Of a stretch of DNA of 64,000 nt, positions 22,900 to 34,690 are shown one piece after another. The DNA comes from Lamellibrachia columna. Its lineage: Eukaryota > Annelida > Polychaeta > Sabellida > Siboglinidae. Both the position numbers and the translations under genes were made by a program. Positions within the stretch are counted from its first letter, which is position 1, and each line of letters begins with the position of its first letter. Location of the stretch: positions 12,303,574 through 12,367,573 of the forward strand of contig OY759269.1 in NCBI GenBank assembly GCA_963662155.1, given 5' to 3'. The notes beneath the pieces were generated by a model that saw only the letters and a list, made by a program, of their open reading frames with translations, was not told where the DNA came from and made no database searches.

Positions 22900-24590
22900 A
22901 TGGAGAAATATATAATCCCTGAACAACTTCCCTCGACGGGCAATTTGCCGGAGCAATGGGCTCGCTTCAAAAAGCAGTTTAAACAGTTCCTCGATGCGAG
23001 CGAGAAGTCAGAGGCATCGGATAAAGCAAAAATAGCTATGTTATTGCGCACAATTGGCGATAAGGGTAACGACATCTTTGACAATTTCTCGTTCGAGGCG
23101 GATGCGCAGCCAACGTTTGTTGACGTCTTGGAAAAATTCGACCAGTTTTGCAAGCCGCGTGTAAGCGTGTTCACAGCAAGGCACCAGTTTTTAACTATGA
23201 AACAGAATACTCGGTCTATCGATGAGTTTCTGACGGCATTAAAGAAGAAAGTTCGAGAGTGCACGTTTGGAGACTTGACCGACGATATGGTGTTGCATAC
23301 ATTGACGCTGGGACTCGATCAGGAAAGGACGAGGCGAAGGTTATTTGAAACGGAAAATCTCACTTTGGTTAAAGCTATCGGAATGTGTCGATTAGCTGAA
23401 GACACAGAAGTTGAGATGAAAAAGTTACACTTGAACGAAGAGGTTAGCACACTGTATAGGCAGAAGCCAAAGAATTGTACAAAGGTCACGAGGGGCCTCA
23501 CACCGCGAAAAAACGAGAATTACGTTCACGAAAAGACTGGACGTAAAAGCGGCGAGAATTACGTTCGCGAAAAGGCTGGACGTATAAGCGGCGAGAATTA
23601 CATTCACGAAAAGGCTTGTCGTCGATGTGGCACTTCCCATGTTGCGAAGCAATCTTCGGCGTGGGGTAAGGAATGTTACGCCTGCAAAAAGAAGAACCAC
23701 TTCTCAAAGTTTTGCAGAACAAATCAAGTCCATCTAATTGGGGAAGACAGCGATTCAGACATCCTCCATATCAAAGTTGATAATATCGAGCACAAGCTGT
23801 TAGCTACTCTCAACGTTCTGACAGAGGGGCAGGTGTCCAAGCAAATTACTTGTCAACTAGACACTGCAGCCACTTGCAATGTGCTTAGTGTCAAGGATTA
23901 CCACAAACTAGGTAATCCACCTCTGAAGCCAAGTCATGCCAGGCTGACAATGTATGAGGGCACTGTGGTTAGGTCCAAAGGTCGCTGCCAGCTGGAAGTA
24001 TGCGATGACAAACGCAACGTACCCCTGATGTTTGAGGTGGTAGAAATCAAACATTGCTCACTACTGTCACTGGATACATGCCTACATCTCAATTTGCTAT
24101 CAGTGAACGAGCATGTTCATTTGGTGAACACTCGTCAGTACAGAAATGTGGATGCAATGCTGGAGGAATACACGGACGTATTCTCTGGACTAGGGTGTCT
24201 GCCAAGAGAATATGACATAGTGGTGGACAACAGTGTCAAGCCGGTGCAGAACAGACCGCGCAAAGTGGCATATGCTCTCAAAGACGATCTGCAGAAGAAG
24301 ATCACAGCTCTTGAGGGGCAGAAGGTGATTGCCAAAGTGGATATTCCAACACCGTGGATATCCAACTGCTTAGCAATTCGCAAATCAAATGGCACGGTGC
24401 GGGTATGCATAGATCCGACCGATCTCAACAAAGCCATCCAGCGAAACCATTTCCCATTACCCACCATAGAGGAAATGTTGCCTAAACTGAAGGACGCAAA
24501 GATCTTTTCCCTAGTGGATGCCAAAGATGGTTTCCTACAGGTGAAGCTAACGAATGAGAGTGGCTCCGAATGGCATTTGGTCTCACGTCC
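22900..24590 (+). pseudogene. Gag-protease-RT (N-terminal half) of the gypsy element
   Basis: I prefer the ATG at 22900 (MEKYIIPEQLPSTGNLPEQW) over the upstream in-frame ATG at 22831, because Gag proteins of this group begin this way. The Gag capsid-like region is followed by a 13-residue motif repeated three times (23516-23632). A zinc knuckle pair comes next: CRRC-GTSH-VAKQS, whose last Cys is replaced by Ser, and an intact CYACKKKNHFSKFC. The protease active site reads LDTAATCNVL, so the usual D-T/S-G has Ala for Gly (GAC at 23860-23862). The RT start includes VCIDPTDLNKAI and FSLVDAKDGFLQVKL (motif A Asp). The frame then leaves RT at about 24570 through a deletion that removed the segment before FGLTSSPEEF. 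Confidence 0.9.
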
Positions 24591-25010
24591 AGTCCCGAAG
24601 AATTTCAGCGTCGTCTCCAACTCGCCTTAGATGGACTAGATGGGATCTTCATTGTAGCAGACAATATCTTGATCATTGGTCGAGGTGAGACAGACGAGGA
24701 AGCGCGACGTGATCATGACGAAAACTTGGCCCGGTTACTTCAACGAGCAAGGGAACAAAACCTCAAATTAAACAAGGCCAAGATGAGGCTTCACTTGACT
24801 GAAATCAAGTACATCGGACACGTTCTGTCGCCAGAAGGAGTAAAAGCGGATCCTGAGAAGGTGTCAGACATCTCAAGCATGGCCACTCCAACCGATAGCG
24901 ACCAAGTGCGGAGATTCCTGGGCTTCACCAATTATTTGGCCAAGTTCTTGCCCAATCTCTCCACTATCAGCGAGCCGCTCAGACGTCTAATCCAGAAGGA
25001 TGTTGAGTTC
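24570..25010 (+). pseudogene. RT C-terminal half of the gypsy element
   Basis: This continues the polymerase in a different frame: AFGLTSSPEEFQRRL, then GIFIVADNILIIGRG, then EIKYIGHVLSPEGVKADPEK, then VRRFLGFTNYLAKFLP and LSEP-like thumb residues. The catalytic box should be x-x-DD and here reads VADN, with AAT (Asn) at 24663-24665 in place of the second Asp. Together with the upstream deletion this rules out polymerase activity from this copy. Near 25010-25020 a small deletion moves the frame again, just before the RNase H domain. Confidence 0.9.
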
Positions 25011-26754
25011 CAATGGGGACGAAGATGCGTTCCGGAAAATCAAGGAGGTTGCAACATCAGAACAGTCACTCGCGTATTACGATGTGAAGAAACTGATTGT
25101 ACTGCAGTGTGATGCGAGTACGCAAGGGCTAGGCGCGAGTCTGATGCAAGACGGAAAACCTGTGGCGTATTTCTCACGATCCTTGACAAAGTGTGAACAG
25201 AAGTACGCACCCATCGAGCTAGAATGCCTAGCCATTGTGTTCGCGTGTCGTAAATTCGATCAGTATATCTATGGTCATGCAGAGGTTACGATACACAGCG
25301 ACCACAAACCTCTCGAAGCCATATTTCGTAAGTCGTTGCTCGAAGCTCCTAAACGCTTACAACGGATGATGCTCGCAGTACAGAGGTACAACGTGAAAGT
25401 GGAGTACAAGCCAGGCAAGGAACAGCTGGTTGCAGACATGTTGTCACGTGCCCCATCATCCCGTCAACCAGTGAACGAGATGTCGACTGAACAGATTTTC
25501 CAGTGTGCGATCCAAGATGAACTGGCGGAAGAGATCGACTCGGTCGACCCACAAATGTATGTCAACATCAGTGAGGTAAGAATCGCTAAAATTCGTCAAG
25601 CGACAGCTGCGGAGGACACATTGCAGAAAGTGATGACAACGGTTAGGTCAGGATGGCCAGAGAACAAACGAATGCTGTTGCCAGAACTGAAACCTTATTG
25701 GACATTACGAGAAGAAATAGCAGCGAATGATGGTATTCTGTACAAAGGACAGAAAGAGACGCTACGAAGTCGCGACCTTCTCTCGAAGCCATGGGCAAAG
25801 GTTGGGATAGACTTGTTCACGTATGCCAATGCCACTTACCTCATCATGGTAGACTACTATTCAGATTTCTTCGAGTTCACAAAATGTGTCGATCAAAGAG
25901 CGGAAACGACCATACAAGCATGCAAAGAGCAGTTTGCACGTTATGGCGTACCACAAATTGTGCAATCAGATGGCGGACCTCAATTCATCAGTGCGGAATT
26001 CCAAGCGTTTGCAAACAACTGGGAATTCAAACACTCCATGTCATCGCCGTATCATTCGCAATCGAATGGAAAAGCAGAATCGGCAGTCAAGATCGTGAAG
26101 AATTTTCTGAAGAAATCGGACGACCCTTTGAGAGCCGTGTTGGAGTGGAGAAACACGCCAACGTCTCAAATCAATTGCAGTCCAGTGCAACGGCTAATGC
26201 AAAGACGCACGCGGGCGTCTGTACCTCAAGCGGAGCAGTTGATGAAACCCATGGTACTAACGGCACGTAAAATCCTCAGACGCAAGGTGAAGAAGCAGAA
26301 AATGTCACAACAATACTACGATCGAAATGCTCATGACTTGTCGCCGTTACGAAGAGGAACACCTGTCTTCATGCAGTCATTGAAGAAATATGATGCAAGT
26401 AAATGGGCACAAGGGATGGTCACGGACCAATGCAGTAACCGATCGTACATCGTCGAAATCAAAGGTAGACTACTTCGATGCAATCGACGTTATCTGAGGA
26501 TAGACCACACCATACGACCTACTCCGTCAACTTCGACTGAGCAAGTAGGCCACAGAGATGGGACTCACAGTCGAGAAACTCACGTAATACCCACAGACGA
26601 GAACACAGATTCGCGGGAATTGGAATCGTGTGAAATGCCAGCTGTCATCAGCATGCCGAGACCTGAGCCCGTACCGACGTCTCCTGTAAAAACCAACAGC
26701 CCATTGAAAACTCGTTCGGGCAGACTAATCATAGCCAGTTATTGTGTTAATTAG
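25010..26754 (+). pseudogene. RNase H-integrase of the gypsy element
   Basis: RNase H motifs are present: LQCDASTQGLGASLMQDGKP, FSRSLTKCEQKYAPIELECL, TIHSDHKPLEAIF. The integrase core follows with GIDLF, VQSDGGPQF and GKAESAV. The last two catalytic residues are separated by exactly 35 residues, as in the D,D35E class. The integrase N-terminal HHCC zinc finger, which should lie between GILYKGQ and the core, is absent. Frame is kept across the join (about 25750-25765), so this is an in-frame deletion. The C-terminal end (YDRNAHDLSPLRRGTPVFMQ, then RCNRRYLRIDH) matches the family and the stop is at 26752-26754. Confidence 0.9.
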
Positions 26755-26896
26755 AGTAGTCTATTGAACATACATTTTTGGACTTTAATTATTAGCTTGA
26801 CTCGGTGGTAAAGACTGCAGTCATAGGAGGATCAAGTGCTAGTAACCTCTGATCCTAACGTGAGCTTTACTTTATTTGTTTCAAAGTATTTAGTTT

Positions 26897-26907
26897 AAAA
26901 AGGGAGA
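26897..26907 (+). other. Polypurine tract
   Basis: The purine run aaaaagggaga abuts the 3' LTR start TGTTAG, the expected position for plus-strand priming. Confidence 0.75.
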
Positions 26908-27081
26908 TGTTAGAATATGTGCATTCTGATAGTCCGATATAATTCAGATGCACAACAAGTTATGTACGTTATATAATGACATGCGCAGTCGAGCAGTTGC
27001 GACATCACCACCACGCCACGCTGGTTAATAAATTTGGGTTCTCTGATCATAAAGTGTTGATCTAGTACAAGAATCAAAACA
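26908..27081 (+). repeat. 3' LTR
   Basis: This 174-bp LTR differs from the 5' copy by two changes in the cagacgcgc/cagatgcac block, one in aaatttgag/aaatttggg, and the terminal ATA/ACA. It is followed by the target duplication AAGTG at 27082-27086. Confidence 0.95.
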
Positions 27082-27503
27082 AAGTGTATATGAGGCGTGC
27101 GACTGTGCTCGAGTGATCTTTTAAATTTGTTCGTGAGTTATGTAGAATGAACCGTCTCAAATCATCATCTCAATCACTGATGTGTGTCAACGTCAGTTAG
27201 CCGTCATAGCTGATGTTGCATCATGTGTGTTGGTCTTGGTATCAATTTGTTCACATGAATTTCAGCAGGTGGCGCCATATGTGGTGGTCTAAGTCTGTCT
27301 GATTGTGATCGCAGGGTTGCCACTAAGCAGGTATTAGACGCTCCATGAAATGCAGAATGATACAGTATTAGAATGTCGTGTGTGCAAATACAGTTCCTGT
27401 GTGTCTACACTCTGCTGACATAACTGTGGTCAGCAGATTTCCATGACCTTAACGAGTATGGGTGATCAGTGCGATCTGCAGGTGACTTTCGCTGTCGCCG
27501 CCT

Positions 27504-29447
27504 TCATTTTATCACTGGCCTTGTAGCTGTGGTTGTCATTGCTGATGTCGAGGCAGATGCACTAGCCACGGTTGCTCGGGTTACAGGTTTGGGATCAAGC
27601 CGACCCTTTCTGTATATGTCTACTTGACGGCGGTTCCTTTTTGTTTCAAAATAGTCTCTCATTCTGTTTAGCTTTGTACGTCGTCTGTGCAGCCGCATGG
27701 AGGGCCGTCTGGAATATGCTCGTTGGTAGACCACGTCATGCTGAATGCGTTTCACTGCCCGAGCAACCCTGCCACCCTTTGTTATAGGACACTGTACATT
27801 TTCCAGTTTTTATAGCATTTAGATTCCAGTTTCATAATTGATGCGATCAATTACGGAACACACTTGTCCCTGTGCATTTCTGCTTGAAGTTCACATTCTT
27901 TGAAAGAGATGCAAACAGTTAGCAGTCCACCAGGGGTTACGTGCACCACTTGCCTTCAAGTGCTGTGATTTATGCCACCAATTGTTTTGCAGTCCGCCTC
28001 GGCATATCACTGCATGTCGACGGCAGTTTTTGCAAGAACCTGCGTAGCAGTCTATGGTAGTTTGAATGATGTCACTGGAATACAGTGTATGCACATTTGT
28101 GTAGATCTTCTGACGTCTGGTCTTCACATCTTCAGCAAACATTCTTTTGTTTTCTGCTCTGATAATGGCTATTTCTCCCGGAAACATTCGGGGGGGGGGG
28201 AGAATGAAGCTTTCATGATATGTCTAAATTGTGTCTGACCAAGAAGTGTTGTGTCAGCCTGTCTTTATGTGGGGACTGCTGGCATAGCATTCTGTACCCC
28301 ACGAGAAGCTGATGCATCTCCATCAGTAGCCACATACCTGATTGCGACATCGTCTTGTGCAAAACTGTGGTCTATCTGTTTGCCAATGTCATACTCTGAG
28401 ATTGGTTCCACTGCTCGTAGAGTTACCGAGCATCGCTCATGACCAGGGCATGTGACATTGTGACCTTGACTGCGAAGCATTGATACTACTTTACAGAGCT
28501 TATTCTCTGGATGAAAACCAACAATCTGGTGTTGATCTGTCTGGCACTCTATGGCAGCTCCGATCGCTTGCGATGCAGCCTGCCCGGCTCCATAACTGTT
28601 CTTAACCGTTGTTGACTTGTACCTCACGTCCATGCTTATGTTAATCGGGGCATTCTCTGGCAGACCACGCAGAATGTTAATTTCTTTTGTTTGATCTCTT
28701 TTCTGCTTCAAATTACCCATTGTCGCCTGGGCAGTAATAGCGGCAACCCTGTCTGCATTTCTCTGCAATCCACATCGGCTTGGAGGGGGTGTGTTCGTTG
28801 CAGCCAGAATGTGACATATCTTTGTGATTCCAATAGTCGAATCCTGAAGTCCAACGTGGAGTGCCACTTTCGATGTGACTGGTTTTTTACCACAACTGCC
28901 AGTGTCCACCTCATCATACAATTAGTACATGCCTGACTGATATTCATAGTGGAGACAACGTAGTGACATTTTCCATTATAAACCGACTTGTTTTTCGTCA
29001 TGTACTTCAAAGTGTGGAGATATGCATGTCGTGTTTTTTGTATGCTCTGCGAAACACTCATTCCACATTGCCATATTTTTCTGCATGCTTAGCAGACGCA
29101 TCTCAGAAACTCCACCAGTTTCTTCTGCTTGAAGGTAGCTGTCTGATATATCAAGGCATTGATCTAGCGTGGTCGTAGAATCTTGCAATTTCCACATATG
29201 CCATCAGCATCGGGCACGGTTAGCAGTCCACCAGGGGTTACGTGCACCACTCTTGAATATTCATCCATATTCAATCTTCGCAACCACACGCCGCTGTTCT
29301 TTTACGTGTTTCTGATGTTGCAGCATTTTGTGATTCCAGGTACGGGTGGCCACGTTTGAAACCTCGCACATTCTTAATCCCACCAGCGGGTGGCTTACGC
29401 TTGCTCTCACTCCCACGCTCACTATTCTCATTTACTGTCTCTTCCAT
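27504..29447 (-). pseudogene. Mutator-like transposase pseudogene, copy 2
   Basis: Reading from the ATG at 29447, the N-terminus (MEETVNENSERGSESKRKPP) is followed in other frames by LQAEETGGVSEMRLLSMQKN and then the central domain. The central domain is the best preserved part (28265-28921, 218 residues open): INILRGLPENAPINISMDVR, IVGFHPENKLCKVVSMLRSQ, NVTCPGHERCSVTLR, VAIRYVATDGDASASRGVQ. After an expanded C-run (G11 at 28190-28200 on the plus strand) come MFPGEIAIIRAENKRMFAED and the Cys-rich CYAGSCKNCRRHAVICRGG. The end is basic (YSRRPSMRLHRRRTKLNRMR) with a stop at 27504. Frameshifts and the filler-containing deletion inactivate it. These motifs are those of the invertebrate Mutator-like transposase family as I recall it. 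Confidence 0.7.
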
Positions 29448-30086
29448 TTTGTAACAATGCGGGGTAATCCAGTCAAAATTACAGGTGAATGTGACAAACT
29501 TATTTGAAATCACAGACCTCTAATCAGTCAGAAAGTCCAAATGACAGTGACAGAACATCTGTATGATGGGGGGAGGGGAGAGAATTGCATTAGTAAAGCC
29601 TCAGTTTGGACATTTATATCAATCTCAACCAATGACATTGGAGTATAATGACTTATTGGTAAGTTTTTTTTTACTTCAGCTAATTAGACACATGGGCCTA
29701 CTGTGGAGACCTCCTGAAGGAGTACACCCTCCTGTAGCTTGGGAAAATCTTGGACAGATCAGCATGCTATCTGATAAGGTCTACTGACTCACTGGAGGTG
29801 ATCCATCAGGCAAGTGCCTTTGTCATTGCAAGTTTGCTAATTAGGTTGTATAATGTTATACAATAGATCTAGTTGAGTAGTCTGGCCTTGATGGAATTCA
29901 CACTTTAAGGTGAATCTTGTGTAATAGGGCAGGAGGTAAAAAAAATATAATTTTCAGTGTAAAATAAAAGCTGGCTGAATACAATGTGCTTACAGAACAT
30001 ATGCTGGGCTTTCTGAAACCTGGTGTTAAAAATCCATAAATGCTAGCTGAGAAAGTGTGTATCTTCAAGAGTTAAGGTGGATTATA
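27504..30086 (-). mobile_element. Mutator-like DNA transposon, copy 2
   Basis: Colinear with copy 1 up to the same endpoint (ggattata at 30086). Compared with copy 1 (about 362-513) a stretch of roughly 150 bp is missing near 27916. It is replaced by about 33 bp (27917-27950, ttagcagtccaccaggggtt and on to gtgcaccact) that duplicate 29219-29251 of the same copy. The left limit is uncertain because copy 1 leaves the window. No inverted repeat of the right end was found between 27082 and 27504. Confidence 0.75.
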
Positions 30087-31720
30087 GAAGTTTGGACACA
30101 CGACCATTTCCAATGTTCATGTCAACAAGGTACTATTAGTAACCTTTGCTATTTGTTGCTGTGTGATAATTCATAATATTTTCATTAATTTGTTACACAC
30201 TAATAAACAGTCATGAACGTGGGCATTATTGGCCTATTTGGGAGAAAAGGGCGATTAGGCAAAACAGCAATTTTCTATTGCTATATAAACTCCTGAAGTT
30301 TTAAGTTACAATTACATATAAAAGTTCCTGGTGTGTCCACAGTGGTCTTTGATACGTAGTGACTCGGCCACAGGTTGAGCATAATAAGTGATCCCTGATT
30401 TGGGGTTCATGGTCCCTGCTATAACCACACTTAACAAAAACCCTGTAAAGTGGTTTTGAATTTTCTTGCGAAAGTATGTATTTGCAGATGTTTGCTATAA
30501 CTTGCCTTTAGAGGGTTAAAGTCACATTAGATAAATATTATGTAGAGCGCTAAAGTCACATTAGATAAATATTGTGTACTAAACTGTCTAAAAGTGCATG
30601 TGCAGGGTTTGGGCTAGTGCAAACATAGACAGATAGTCAGTAGGAAGTCTAGGTGTGTGTTATGTCTGTGGTCCTCGGCCGACTCAGAAACTCTGGGTAT
30701 ATGAAAATACAGGGGTGGCAATGAAGCACCCGAAGAAGGGCCTGTTTGTTAGTACAGGATGTGATAAACACGGTGGGATTTCTATGAAATTCTAAGGTAA
30801 GAGTATATTTAAGTGTATTTAGTTTATATTTATAACTAATACACAGTATATTTAAATTTGAATACATGCACTATTTTTAGTTGTGTTGAGGATGATTTGG
30901 GTTTTGCATGTTTTAACAACTATTGTTTACGTCCGTCATCTTGATTTATGTTCGTTGTTAAGCAAGGTAAACTCAGCTGATTGAGTAAATTTGGTTTAGG
31001 AACGTGTGATCTCTAACGTTATAACACGATTATATTCTGATTTTGATACTATTGCATATCTGTAAGTTTAGGGTGTAAAGAGCCTTCTATCTCAGCACGT
31101 TGGACCATCCCGATCCCATTTAATTGTATGACTTTGTTTGTTATATATGCTTATTTCATTTGTAACTTGCATAGTTGGCTAATTCCTTGTTAAATTGTTA
31201 CTTTGGATTCTGCCAGGTACATTTTGTGAAGTGTAACACAAGTGAATAATGGATAAACACAAAGCAAGATCGCATTGTCAGAAATCAGGAAGGAGTTTTA
31301 TTCATTGTGACTTGTGACACTTGAGTACATGTCCATCTGACAAATCTAAACCAAACAAGAACTTGTCAACGCCAGTTGTTTCGTAGCAGAGACAAGCACA
31401 TATGTATATTATGAAACAAAAACGATAACAAAGAAGATGAAAGCAATATGGGCAAATGCTCTTGTCATTGTCTACTTGTTTCCTATGACGCTGTCTTGGT
31501 TGCCATGTTGACCAGTGGTTGACCAGAGGTTTCACCACCTGCAGGTGGCAGCAATGTCGGTTTGAAGTAATTTTGACAAAGCCAGATCAGACAGAATGCG
31601 TTCAGCTTAAGTTGGTTGTGATTAGAGCGAGCACTGGTCGGTGTTAGTCACTAAGTCAAACTTGGCCCTTGTGCTAGGTATACTTCTGTGTGTCCAAACG
31701 TGTCTTTTGTTTTTGCTGTG
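30087..31720. other. Unassigned sequence
   Basis: No gene, transposon or tandem array was recognised. A short direct repeat, gtcacattagataaatatt, occurs twice near 30521-30570. Confidence 0.55.
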
Positions 31721-34690
31721 ATTTAACAAGATTTGCCATCCAAGCCAAAGGCCCAGATGGCAAGTGGACAAGGAAGCGATTAGCTTATCGAGAGTCCAAC
31801 AGTGTTCATCTACTTATAGCCCGCCCTCCTGAGATATGTGTCAACCTTGTTTTTAAACATATTCACGCTGCTAGCAGTTACACAAACTGTAGACAATTTG
31901 TTCCATTCATTTATTGTCCTCTGTGAGAACGAGTGCTTCCTGATGTCTAATCTACATTGATCCTTTACTAATTTTACCTCATGTCCTCTAGTTCTGCTAT
32001 CCTTCTTGAGTGAGAAAAAACATATTTCTATCAATATTTTCATACCCATTCAATATCTTAAAAACTTCAATCTGATCTCTTAACCTCCTTGTCTCTAGAG
32101 TTGTTAAACCACATTCTTTCAGGCGTTCTTCATAACTAAGGTATCTCAGTTCTGGAATCATTTTAGTTGCTCTCCTTTGTATGCGTTCAAGCGTATCTAT
32201 ATCCTTCTTACGATATGGTCTCCATGCTTGTATACAGTATTCTAAATGAGGTCTAACTATTGCTTTATAAAGAGGTATAATTAACTTTTTTCCCTTGTAT
32301 GTTATGTTTCTTCTAATCAATCCAAGAATTTGATTACCCTTTGAAGCTGCAATACCACACTGCTCTGAAACTTTCATATCAGCGCTTATTGTAACTCCTA
32401 AGTCCTTTTCTTTTACAGTAGTACCCAGAACAGTATCTCCCATTTTATAGTTTACATTCAAGTTCCTATGTCCTGTATGTAGGCATTTACATTTCCCAAA
32501 ATTGAACAACATCTGCCATTTCTCAGTCCATTTCACTAATCTGTCTAGATCGTTTTGTAAATGTTGTTTATCACCATCAGTATTAACCTTTCTATACAGT
32601 TTTGTGTCATCCGCAAATTTCAGTACGTTACTTGTTATACTGTCGTCCAAGTCATTGATATAAATTAAGAATAATATAGGTCCTAATACTGATCCTTGAG
32701 GTACCCCACTCAAAACCGATTTCCAATTTGAAACTTCTCCATCTACTACAACTCGTTGTCTTCTGTCAGTCAGCCATTGTTCTATCCAGTCAGTTATGCT
32801 ATCCCCGATACCATGGGCTTTTAATTTAAGTAGTAATCTTTGATGTGGCACTTTGTCAAAAGCTTTCTGAAAATCTAAGTAGATAATATCTACTGGCGAT
32901 CCCACGTCTATCCACTTAGTGATTTCTTCCAAAAAACATAACATATTTGTTAAGCATGACCTCGCTTTAAGGAATCCATGTTGAGATGAATTTAATAATT
33001 TATGCTTAACGAGGAAGTCCACCATATCGTCTTTAATTAACCTTTCTAATAATTTACAAATCACTGACGTTAAACTCACTGGTCTGTAATTCTCTGACTT
33101 ATTTCTCGAACCCTTTTTAAATAATGGTATGATGTTTGCTTCTTTCCATTCAAACGGAACAGCTCCCTCTTTTAATGACAAGTTGAATACTCTTGCAAGT
33201 GGTATACTGATTTGTTCTACTGTTTCCATTAGTAATTTTGGAGGAATCCCATCCACTCCCGGTGATTTGTTATCCTTCATTGCCTTTATTTTCTTAGCTA
33301 CCAATTCTGGAGTTACAACTAACGGACCTAAATAGTCAGATTTAGCCCCCTGAAATTTAGCATCAGCAACTGGTAATGAACTAATATCTTCTTTGGTAAA
33401 CACTGAACTGAAGTAACCATTTAGGTCTTCCGCCATTAAAAACACCTGTGATATTATATTTCCAGCACTGTCTTCTAGAGGTCCAACCTTGTCTTGTACG
33501 TTTTGTTTACTCCTGACATATGCATAAAAACTCTTGCTGTCATTTTTTATGTTACATGCTAGTTTTTGCTCATAGCTTCTTTTAGATTGTCTGATTTCAG
33601 TTGTAGCTGCATTAAGTGCCTCTTTGTATTTTGCATAGTCTTCGTCCTTTCTGGTACGCCTATAAACTCTCCACATAGTTTGTTTTAGCATTATTTTTCT
33701 AATAGCCTCTTTTGACAAGTGTTTCTTTCTACACCGTTTTCCTTGTTTTTGGAAGGGAACAAATTTATCGATGATACTCTCAATTTCATATTTTAGAATA
33801 TTCCAACATTCAGTTGCAGTCTTATTCATCAGCATGTTATTCCAATCTAGCTTTGCTAAGTATTTTCTCATATCTTTGTAGTTACCTTTGTGGAAGTTTC
33901 TCTTGTATGTTTTCTTATTTTTACTTTCTGATTTTACATTGATGTCAAAATGTATTTGATTATGGTCACTATTACCGAATGGTTCAAATATTTTTATATT
34001 GTCCACTAATTCTTTTTGTGATGACAAAACTATATCTAATACATTTTCTCCCCTGGTTGGTTCTAGTACGTGCTGAGTAAGAAAGCTATCCTGGATTAAA
34101 AATAGAAATTGTTGGTCCTCAATCCCTGTGCTCTCTAGAGAATTCCATTGTATGTGTCCATGGTTAAAATCTCCCATTATGATACATTCCCCTTTACTAA
34201 CTTCCTTTATAGCGTTTTTATTTTTGTGTTGTCCTCTTCGTTTATGTTTGGACTTCGGTAAACTAATCCAATAGTTAATTTTGAATTTCCTGAAACAATT
34301 TTGCACCAAACAGCTTCATCGCAATCTGCTTCCCTTTCTAGTTTTATTTCATAAGCCTGAATAGATTCTTTAACATATAAAATAACTCCCCCGCCCCTTC
34401 TTCCTATTCGATCATTCCTAAACATTACATATCCTGTCAGTCCTAATTCAGCATCTGTTATATCTATGTTGGCCCATGATTCAGTTATACCAATTATGTG
34501 AGGGTCAATATCTTCTACCATAATGTTTAATTCGTTTTTCTTATTTACTATGCTCCTTGCATTTAAACATACGCATCTATAACCTTTTTCAGAGATGTTT
34601 TTCGGATGATTTGATATTGGTTTATCTGTGCTTTCTGTCTTCTCTGTTTCTCTCCTGTCTCTATATTTCATTGTCTCTGTTTCTTCCTAT
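31721..34690 (-). mobile_element. CR1 clade LINE, near full-length copy B
   Basis: On the minus strand this holds a complete ORF2 (endonuclease, RT, CR1-type C-terminus) in three frames, and the same 3' end as copy A with one to two units of the AAATCTTGTT tail at 31721. Near-identity to copy A over 1 kb shows that both derive from a recently active family. No ORF1 is attached upstream of 34671, so the copy appears 5'-truncated just before ORF2. The exact 5' boundary is unclear. Confidence 0.9.
31810..34671 (-). pseudogene. CR1 LINE ORF2 (APE endonuclease and reverse transcriptase)
   Basis: The ATG at 34671 opens an APE-type endonuclease: CVCLNARSIVNKKNE, IIGITESWANI, GGGVILYVKE, LTIGLVYRSP. 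A frameshift near 34220 moves into the 770-residue frame that continues with CIIMGDFNHGHIQWNS and GNSDHNQIHFDI, completing the endonuclease residue set. RT follows: GVDGIPPKLL, NIIPLFKKGS, NYRPVSLTSVICKLLERL, QHGFLKARSCLTNML, YLDFQKAFDKVPHQ, SGVPQGSVLGP, KFADDTKLY (catalytic DD intact). Near 32010 one extra A in an A-run (gagaaaaaac against gagataaac in copy A) shifts the last part, which ends RRAGYK at 31810. Only two small frame breaks separate this from an intact ORF2. It would nick the target and reverse-transcribe its own RNA there. Confidence 0.9.

Larger units (their letters stand above)
22632..27081 (+). mobile_element. Ty3/gypsy LTR retrotransposon, full length but defective
   Basis: The 4450-bp element has two 174-bp LTRs that start TGTTAG and end ACA (ATA in the left copy), flanked by the 5-bp duplication AAGTG at 22627-22631 and 27082-27086. 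A primer-binding-site-like TGGTGTCAG begins directly after the left LTR (22806), and a purine tract (aaaaagggaga) directly precedes the right LTR. The domain order is gag, zinc knuckles, protease, RT, RNase H, integrase, which is the Ty3/gypsy order. The products resemble the widespread K02A2.6-like group of invertebrate elements. The LTRs differ at 4 of 174 positions, so insertion was fairly recent, yet the coding region has two frameshifting deletions and lacks the integrase zinc finger. Confidence 0.95.
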
